DNA of 64,000 nucleotides from Solen grandis (Eukaryota > Mollusca > Bivalvia > Adapedonta > Solenidae): the NCBI GenBank assembly GCA_021229015.1, contig CM037787.1, forward strand, positions 40,976,629 through 41,040,628. Reading direction: 5' to 3'. The position numbers were made by a program, and so were the translations under genes. Below are positions 57,157 through 64,000 of the stretch, piece by piece. The stretch's first letter is position 1. Each line of letters begins with the position of its first letter. Below the pieces are notes generated by a model. It had not been told where the DNA came from. It searched no databases and saw nothing but the letters and a program-made list of their open reading frames with translations.

Positions 57157-57463
57157 GAATTATCTATATTTCGTTAATTCTGTTTTTCTTATCAAGAGCA
57201 TTATTCGAATATTATAAAATGTATTGACTTGAAACTTAAAATATAGACAGATGGAGATTAGGAGAAGTGCAGTGTCTAAGACCTGTAATTCTACCTGGTC
57301 CCATTTTTGAATAACTTCCCTTTGTTTAATTTTGTTTTTTCTTATCTGGAACATAACTCGAAAATTATACAAGATATTGACTCGAAACTTAAAATGTAAA
57401 CAGATGGCGACTAGAAAAAGTGCAGTGTCCAAGAACTGTAACTCTTTTAAACACTGTGCCAAA
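57157..57463. repeat. two-unit tandem repeat next to the element
   Basis: Two units of about 150 bp sharing TTGACT.GAAACTTAAAAT, ACAGATGG.GA and GTGCAGTGTC. Possibly the core of another, interrupted element. Confidence 0.7.
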
Positions 57464-57949
57464 AAACCATAACTGACTCTCTGCTCACTTCAAATAAAAA
57501 CTTTACTTACTTATTACTTACTATTATAACCAATATACTATGTATACAGGTTCTTATATCTATGTTCCGCCTGGAGTGTGGCTTCTCCTGTATCAAAACA
57601 TTTTGCTGGGGTTTTAATCACCTTCAGTAATAGTTCTAGTTTTAATGTTATATATACTTCATGTAGATCTACTACAAACTCCTTTGGAGCTATCTATTTA
57701 ACTTTTAAAAACTTTTACGTCTGTTCTGAAACTTGTATTTTTAGTTTAAACTTGCTTTTCGTGTTCTTTTCTATGTTGCTTTATTGCTTTGGAAGCCACG
57801 TACCTATGCGTTCATGTCATGTCTTTAGTATATGCGTTAATTATGCAGCCATACCTGTATATTTTTTTTTAATTTACTTTTCTTTAAAAGGTTAGTCCTA
57901 TTTTTGTTTTCATATTTTGTTTGAAGTGTTTAAAAAGTAATTGCGCGGA
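57464..57949. other. intergenic, no gene found
   Basis: The 105-residue open frame at 57578-57895 overlaps a repeat also seen at 15.7 and 25.4 kb and has no domain; not called. Confidence 0.5.
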
Positions 57950-58339
57950 ATTAGGGAAACATAATGTCTTCGAGAAGACGAACGGACAGTGTCAGGCCAA
58001 TATTCTACGGGTTCCTATTGGCTGCGCGTGAAATTTAGTGGACTCGTCCGCGGGGTTTTCCTCCATAGCTGCAGGATATATGCCCATGATGCTATAAGTG
58101 GAATTCCCAGAACCTTCCAGACGCCACTAAAGATCTTACATACACGTTAAGAATCAAACAACATCAGCTTTTATTTACGCCAGGTAGCGACACTGCGACT
58201 GAATGGTGAGTATAGTAATGTAACTGCAAACTCCTCCACTGCGCCGGCGTTTGTTGTAAACTGATTTGTACCATACAGATATAGATATGAAGCTGTAAGT
58301 TATCTCCCCTATTCAACAAAATTCGGCGCTTGCAAGAAA
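57950..58339 (+). promoter_or_regulatory. probable promoter and 5' leader of the serine-hydrolase homologue
   Basis: GC-richer than the surroundings, with a GGCCAATATT and an inverted CCAAT (TATTGGCTGCGCG), and GAATG|GTGAGT near 58206 that could end a leader exon. These are weak, general signals; no TATA box in a convincing position was found. Confidence 0.35.
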
Positions 58340-58503
58340 ATGGTTTCCCTCGTTTTTAAAAAGGAATACCTGTTTGGTGCACTGTTCGCTGCTCTTTTAG
58401 CGACTTTACCCAATTATTTATCGTCGATGTATGAACCAAAACTGTTACCAATTGTTGAGGGGATGTTCCAACCGGAATTTATGGAAGTCGCAATGACCTT
58501 AAG
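58340..58503 (+). CDS. serine-hydrolase homologue exon 1
   Basis: MVSLVFKKEYLFGALFAALL to EFMEVAMTLR, donor AAG|GTTTGA, phase 2. The join to exon 2 forms R-N-M-E-S-G-K-E-Q-G-A-S-L, typical of the family's start. Confidence 0.78.
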
Positions 58504-61500
58504 GTTTGAGAAGAGTTCAACTACATGTACTTTGATACTCTGAGTACTGAGTTTCGAACAGTAGATCTGTAATGTTCAGTACTGTAGAGTTCTTAAGCTA
58601 TTTTTATTTGAAATAAACTTTACCGAAAACTATTTCACGAAGACTACTAAACAATTTACCACGGTGGCGCACGTGGCCATTATTTGGGAACCATGATGAT
58701 ACCCACTTGCAAGGATCACGTGCAAGGATTAATTCGGCCTAATTTTCAAATTGGGCAGGTCCATGTAAACCTGTGACATGTATTTTGTTGTGTTGTATTA
58801 TTTAACCATATTTAGAGGAGTTTTCTATTTAATGTATTGTGCTACTGTATTTTACTTAACTTTTATTTAATGCTTTTCGGTGGATTATAGGGAAATATCA
58901 GTGGATTATATCCTTGTAATTTCACTGTTCACAGGAAAACAGTGAAATTATCAGGAACTTGAACCCAACCCTATGTTATAAACTGATTGGAGCGTCAGTT
59001 GTGCTGGGTTTTACGCAAGAAATACATCATAAATAACGCCAATTTTGAAGTCTTTTGTGAATAACACAGTCAATTTCTAGCCTTTAAAGCATTAAATAAA
59101 AAGAAAAATTGTTTGTTTCAGTGAAAAATCAATGTATATTTTCATTCGTGAACATAAAAAAATGCTTCCTCACTCATTAAAATGTCACTTTTTATGTTCA
59201 CTCAGTGAAATTATTAATTGATCTTACACCAAACAAACAATTATCCTCTATTTCTCATAGTTTTAGGTAAAGTTTATTTCAAATCAAAATTGCCAAAGAA
59301 CTCTACAGTGGAAAAGGTGAGAAAAATATGCAGCCTGACAGGGTCTTAAACCCGGGGCCTTTCTAACGGGGCTATTACTCTACCAGCTGAGTTACGTGGC
59401 CACTTAAACTGAAAATATATCACAAGGAAAATATCTCATGACAGGGAAGAATCTTGTTTAAATTACCATGGAAGCTCATTTACTAGAGTTTTTGCCCCAT
59501 AAGCAAATACCCAGTGTCAATATTGATATATCAACACTCATTTGATCTTGAGTAATCAGTAAATTCCTTGAAATATTCAATAAATTAGAGATGGCAAAGA
59601 AAGAAAAAAAACTATTTGAAACCAATGTGTTGTCATGTTAAAATGTCTAAAGCTTGGTAATTATTATGTCAAAAAGGGGAAATTATCAATGTATCCTTCT
59701 GGATGCCGTCTGATCAGGGTCTCCATTGTTTGCGCATACAATATTGTAGCTAAGATTCTACAGTCATGCGTGGTAAAGAAAATCAACTGCTTCATATATT
59801 CCATTTAAAGTTCAGTAAATTATGATTCACAAAGTAACAGATAAGCAGGGTATTTGAGTATTTACCCAATTATTTTTGGCGAAAAAGCAATCGTTTGTAG
59901 AATCAGGGGGTAACAAATAGCAAAATAATTCCTGCAAACTCAATCAAAATGTTGGAAGTTCCAGTTGTATACAAAATATACAGAATACCCAATTCACATT
60001 TTGTCAAAAACCCAATTGAATTGCACAAATACCCAATTCATATAAAAGTTATAGTGTAAATACCCATGTCATGAAAAAAGTTACCTGTAGCTCTGATTCA
60101 TCAAGTCATAATTTTGTACAGGAATTTTTTATTAGGTAAAGAGTGATAGTGCTCTTTCTTATTGTCATGCAGGAGAAATATGGAGAGTGGAAAAGAGCAA
60201 GGGGCATCTTTAGCTGTGTACCATTTGGATCAGCCCGTAATTGACATGTGGGCGGGATATGCGGACAGAGAGGCGGGGCGGAGATGGAGAAACCAGACTG
60301 TTACCATGGCATTTGAATGTGGGAATGCTGTCAGTGCCATAATTCTTGGACTTATGGTAGAAAAGTAATTGCATGCTGTGGTCAATGTTTGTTGATTTTT
60401 GAATGGACCTTTCCAATTTTTTTTTTTAACTCTACTTGAAATTACAGCTTTGCATCTGTATTGTAAAGGGGATAATTTTCCATATGCGACATGGTCATCT
60501 GCTCAATTGAAGCATTACAAACATACCAGAATGAGATTAATCATTGATCATATGATTTGACTGATATCCCTGGGTTGTAACTGGATAATATGATGACTGA
60601 ATTTGAATAATTTGAGTATATTAATAAACATTGGAAAGGTCTGAATGAATGCACTTTCTATTGTCAGCATTGTTAAATTGTAGCACACTTGTTTTTGTCT
60701 TAATATTGGTGTCAAGTTTGCTCTTAATATATTGAAATGAAATGTTTCAATTGATGTTTTGTTTTATATAGCCTACAATTTGTGTCCCATAAACATTAGC
60801 TGTCTGCAACTGTCAGCAGTAATCATTTGCAGTGCTTTGATTGAGTTGTGTTTTTTGTTTATTATGAAAATCTTGTAAGATTGCATGGCTGTTACTTCAC
60901 AATAGCTGTCCTAGTGCTATGCCTGTCAAAATGTGTTTGTTCACTTTTAAAGTGAGTGAAGCATTGAATCTTAGCTTCTTGCTTACGAGTATGTATATTT
61001 TTTTTAGTTAATTGCATGTGGAGATGATGTTGACTCAATGCATGTCACTGAAGTGTATGAATTGGGAGAATTTTCACATTGTAAACAATAAGAAAGTACA
61101 CTTACAATGAGGTATTTTTTTCTTGCTCTTCAGTGCGTTCCATAATACACATATGTCAGTGTTATTCTTTGTATACAATTTACATATACCAGCAGAAGTC
61201 ATTTGACATGGCAGGGTCTCACTCTAGAAGGTATTCATTAGGTACTTTTTGTACTATAGAATAGTTGCCTTCAATGCCTTGTGTGGCAGAGACTGTTGAC
61301 AGTTATATTTGAATACACTTTGTACATTGATGTTGTGGCCAACTTATTTTCAAGGTTTGTTTGAGGTAATTAAATCTGCTTGATTTATTCTGTAGCCTAG
61401 ATGTAATATTGTCCGGTGTTACAGGGGCCTGCTGAACTACAATGATCCTGTGTCCAGGTACTGGCCAGAGTTTGTGGGGGAGGGGAAAGAGGATATCACC

Positions 61501-64000
61501 GTGGAGATGTTGCTCAGTCATCAGGTATGTTAGTCTCTTGGTATGTAAGTCATTAGATTTGAGATTTTTAGTCACTACATCTTCCACCTTATGACGAGTA
61601 GTTTGCATACTGTATTGGCTTTCTTTATACTTAAGTCACTTTCTTTAGCTGGTGGGAACTTTCTTTATATGGAGGTAATTTTCCCAAATGATTTCCTTGC
61701 AGGTTGAGTTTGGGCCCTTCTCAGAGCAGTTTTCATTACGTGACCTAGATTCAGATCGGTCCAAGATAGAGAGGATCCTTGCTAGAAGTAATATCACGAG
61801 GAGGACATCAGGTCTGTACTCAACACATCAAAGTTTGGCCCCAGAGATCATGGGCTATTTAGAGACGGGGCTTTTATCCTTCTTAATCAGGGGTTGTTCA
61901 TAGGTGCCTTCCCCTCTGAAAAATTCTTTAAATTCATGCAATTTTCCCCAAATTTACATCTTACTCCAGGATTTTTCTTTCCCAAATGAAGAAGAAAAGT
62001 AATGTTTTCCTTAAAATATGATATTAAGGACCCTTCCCCAATATATGAAAAAAGGCCTGTGAGAGCTTCTTTGTGTATCACTCACACAGAACATTACAGT
62101 GAAACCTCTGGCCAAGTGGATATAGTCACTGACTTACTATCACTTGGTTCCTCGCTGCTGTGGGTTTGATTCCTTACAAGGTTTTTCTGAATTTTCATAT
62201 GAGGATGCCTTCCAGCTAGCTTGTGGTATGTGGTTGGGTTTTATGAGGGTGTCTCTAGGTCATTGGGTCTTCCTTCTCATGAAAAAGTTGTCTGACGACA
62301 CTGTATGACAGTTACAGTAAACTTTACCATTACAGAAAAAAATTACTGTTTTATACTAGTCCCAAAAGTCATTTCCTATTAAGTTTAAGGAGGTAATGGA
62401 TTAAGCTATAAACATAGTGATATTGTAGGTTTTGGTTCCCCGTATCATGACCAGCTGTATGGACTGTATATTGACACTCTTGTACAGAAGGTGGATCCAG
62501 CAGGAAGGGGTGTGGGCCGGATGTGGCAGGAGGACCTGGCACATGTCTATGGTAATATTCTTATCATAAAATTGTTACATGTATAGTGTAGGGGCTTTTG
62601 AGTCATTTCTACAGACATTAGAAGTGAGCGTAGTGAGCACAGCCTTCTATTGTCTGTAGAAATGTCTAAAAAAATTCTATCCAATATAGAAGTTGACACC
62701 TTTAATTTGTGACAAACACTTGAATTTGTCAAATAGAATAATTACTTTTGAATATGACAAAATAGAAACTCGAAGTGTGTTCCATTGAAATGAGTTGCAG
62801 ATATATTGGAAGTTTCAGAGCTTCTGATTGGCCACAAATTTAGAGTGACTTCTAATTCTGTAAAGCATTCTGATTGGCCACAAATTTAGAGTGACTTCTA
62901 ATTATGTAAACATTCTGATTGGCCACAAATTTAGAGTGACTTATTATTATTTTAAGCATCTTTTTTCATATCCAGTTAAAGAAGAACAGTGAAGATCAAT
63001 GCTACATGCTCCATTATAATGCGAGTACATATAATACAGCATGTTATTGTCATCATGTATTTACAACACTGTCCAATATAAAGTGGAAAGGAGGTCTTGA
63101 CCCTGAAACTTGTTATAATGGATAAGCTCTGTATTTATATAAATACTGACAGTCTTTTTAAGCTTACTAATACTGTAAAATCATTAATTTTCGTTGGCAT
63201 TGAATTTCATTGATATGTACCTAAGGGAATTTCGTGGGTACATTTATTTGTGGATCTAGTATGTTCTAGAAAATGTGAGGTCTAGATAAGAGACAAGTTT
63301 TTGTGGGGATTAATATTATTCGTGGATAAAATCCCTCCACGATAGCGACGAAAATTAGTGTCCCATAAAATATGATTGAATAATTTTTTTTTTTTTAAAA
63401 AAAATAATTTATATTTGATAATTTTTTTTTTAAAAAAATTGCTTTAAATCTCGATTTAGGTCAGAAAATTGTCTGTTGCTTACATAAATTTTATCAAAGA
63501 TATGTTGTTCATATGATGTTATAATTTTCCTCTAAATGACAAATCAAATGATATTTTTTGCTTTCTCACTCATTTTAATAAGCCTTTGATGGAAAATATT
63601 TGTTCTTTTTATCTGTTAATTAGGTATTGAGTTTGAGAAATTTAATACTGGTATTTCATTTTTTTTTTTTTTAAATTCAAGAAATGTATTCAGGTGTTTT
63701 GAAGTGAATACATCCATTGGTTCATTAAGGAAAGAAGGTATAGATAACTTACCTCTAACATGATCAAACATATTTAAAATACAGTGTTAAACAAGAGAAC
63801 ATTCTACTTATACCTTTCAGATATCGAGTTCAGCTTTAATCTCCAACCTGAGGATGTGTATAAGTCAGCCAGGGTGTTTGTCCCTTCCATGTTACAGTCT
63901 ATATTTCAAGCTATGACGTCGCCCTGGTACTTTATGGAATTTATGAAACAGTGGACTTACACGAAGTACCCAGCTTTGAAAGAAATTTATTTGGTACTTT
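58340..64000 (+). CDS. beta-lactamase/EstB-type serine-hydrolase homologue, partial, catalytic S-x-x-K absent
   Basis: Six exons in agreeing phase: 58340-58503, 60173-60364, 61425-61524, 61703-61811, 62429-62551, 63821 to beyond the window. ATG at 58340 (AAAATGG context) is followed by a short hydrophobic segment YLFGALFAALLATLPNYL, suggesting a signal or anchor. Then GASLAVYHLDQPVIDMWAGY, GYADREAGRRWRN, TMAFECGNAVSAIILGLMVE, KGLLNYNDPVSRYWPEFVGE, ITVEMLLSHQ, YHDQLYGLYIDTLVQKVDP. This order belongs to the beta-lactamase-like (class C/EstB, nematode LACT) family. Family members usually have S-T-T-K after TMAF, with Ser as nucleophile; here the four residues are E-C-G-N. The later tyrosine motif region (YHDQLYG) is present. 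So the fold is kept but the usual chemistry should be lost. Family fit is strong from motifs; function is unknown. Confidence 0.82.
59325..59402 (-). repeat. tRNA-like pseudogene or SINE head
   Basis: Minus strand GTAACTCAGCTGGTAGAG and CGGGTTTAAGACCC, in a 78-base stretch whose ends GTGGCC/GGCTGC pair with wobbles. The T-arm has mismatches, so a functional tRNA is unlikely. Confidence 0.5.
60173..60364 (+). CDS. serine-hydrolase homologue exon 2 (active-site exon)
   Basis: Carries GASLAVYHLDQP, WAGYADREAGRRWRN and TMAFECGNAVSAIILGLMVE. Acceptor TCATGCAG, donor AAA|GTAATT, phase 2. No frame damage. Confidence 0.85.
61425..61524 (+). CDS. serine-hydrolase homologue exon 3
   Basis: GLLNYNDPVSRYWPEFVGEG and KEDITVEMLLSHQ, donor CAG|GTATGT. 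The MLLSHQ end is highly conserved in the family. Confidence 0.88.
61703..61811 (+). CDS. serine-hydrolase homologue exon 4
   Basis: VEFGPFSEQFSLRDLDSDRS and KIERILARSNITRRTS, donor CAG|GTCTGT. The family usually has AGLP just after the SH(Q/M/T); here VEFGP takes its place. Confidence 0.78.
62098..62335 (+). mobile_element. family 2 SINE in intron 4
   Basis: A-box-like GGCCAAGTGGATATAG, B box GTGGGTTTGATTCC, body GAGGATGCCTTCCAGCTAGC, tail CAGTTACAGTAAACT. More diverged than the 33.4-kb copy. Confidence 0.75.
62429..62551 (+). CDS. serine-hydrolase homologue exon 5
   Basis: GFGSPYHDQLYGLYIDTLVQ and KVDPAGRGVGRMWQEDLAHV then YG. The acceptor is TATTGTAG; phase 1 on both sides. Confidence 0.82.
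62820..62955. repeat. 46-bp minisatellite, three copies
   Basis: TTCTGATTGGCCACAAATTT then AGAGTGACTTCTAATT.TGTAAA, repeated at about 62822, 62868 and 62913. Each unit has an inverted CCAAT-type ATTGGCCA. Located in intron 5. Confidence 0.9.
63175..63370. mobile_element. probable MITE with TAAAATCATTAATTTTCGT-type ends
   Basis: CATTAATTTTCGTTGGCATT on the left and ACGAAAATTAGTGTCC on the right form an imperfect inverted pair around about 190 bp. Confidence 0.5.
63821..64000 (+). CDS. serine-hydrolase homologue exon 6, cut by window end
   Basis: Acceptor TACCTTTCAG; reads DIEFSFNLQPEDVYKSARVF, then SPWYFMEFMKQWTYTKYPAL, open to the last base. The rest of the domain must lie downstream. Confidence 0.8.

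Noticed and set aside
57578..57895. 105-residue hydrophobic open frame upstream of the serine-hydrolase homologue
   Set aside because: Begins in a dispersed repeat also found at 15.7 and 25.4 kb; composition reflects AT-rich DNA.
59325..59402. tRNA gene on the minus strand
   Set aside because: Acceptor pairing needs wobbles and the T-arm is mismatched; kept only as a tRNA-like relic.
61812..61905. Readthrough of exon 4 of the serine-hydrolase homologue to the stop near 61903
   Set aside because: The donor CAG|GTCTGT joins exon 5 in phase and restores the family's YH..(L/T)YGLY segment, whereas the readthrough has no family match.

Overview
This window looks like nuclear DNA of a bivalve mollusc. 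It is AT-rich and intron-rich, with long repeat-filled gaps between genes. It carries tRNA-headed SINEs, MITEs, tandem-core elements that begin with a palindromic AGCTCACCTGAGC-type end, long G/C homopolymers and a 50-bp satellite. The protein content also fits: an intronless Cys-loop receptor of the kind expanded in lophotrochozoans, a small cysteine-rich Ly6/uPAR-like gene, an NKRF-like RNA-binding protein and an EstB/LACT-type serine hydrolase homologue. A clam-like bivalve is my best guess; the species cannot be fixed from the sequence alone. Two 100-N gaps (14811-14910, 36704-36803) mark a draft scaffold.

Layout. 1-3.2 kb: no gene found. 3.2-4.6 kb (+): single-exon nicotinic-receptor-like gene, intact except for one missing C in the Cys-loop. 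4.6-10.7 kb: intergenic, microsatellites and a SINE fragment. 10.7-14.4 kb (-): a heavily damaged paralogue of the same receptor, then a third copy that keeps only the N-terminal part, with about 400 bp of shared upstream DNA. 15.0-27.6 kb (+): an NKRF-like gene; ten exons join in consistent phase from an RGG-rich exon to the stop codon, while the 5' end lies at or beyond the first gap. Its introns hold several transposons, including three copies of a TTAA-flanked palindromic MITE. 27.6-32.7 kb: SINE cluster, a 36-bp x4 minisatellite and two inverted-repeat elements. 32.7-35.9 kb (+): five exons of a gene with repeated Ly6/three-finger-like domains, incomplete at both ends. 36-47 kb: no gene recognised; repeats and an inverted pair of degenerate minisatellite arms around a tandem-repeat core. 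47.1-50.6 kb: 50-bp satellite. 50.6-58.2 kb: repeats, including three adjacent tandem-core blocks. 58.3-64.0 kb (+): six exons of a beta-lactamase-related serine-hydrolase homologue that runs off the window and lacks the expected S-x-x-K residues.

The four gene families have no evident common pathway; nothing suggests operons or a co-regulated cluster. The clearest stories are duplication and decay of the receptor, transposon insertions that date one another and crowd a splice acceptor, a satellite with a higher-order duplication, and a probable pseudoenzyme. Exon boundaries were set by eye from GT/AG sites, phase agreement and continuity of family motifs, without transcripts.
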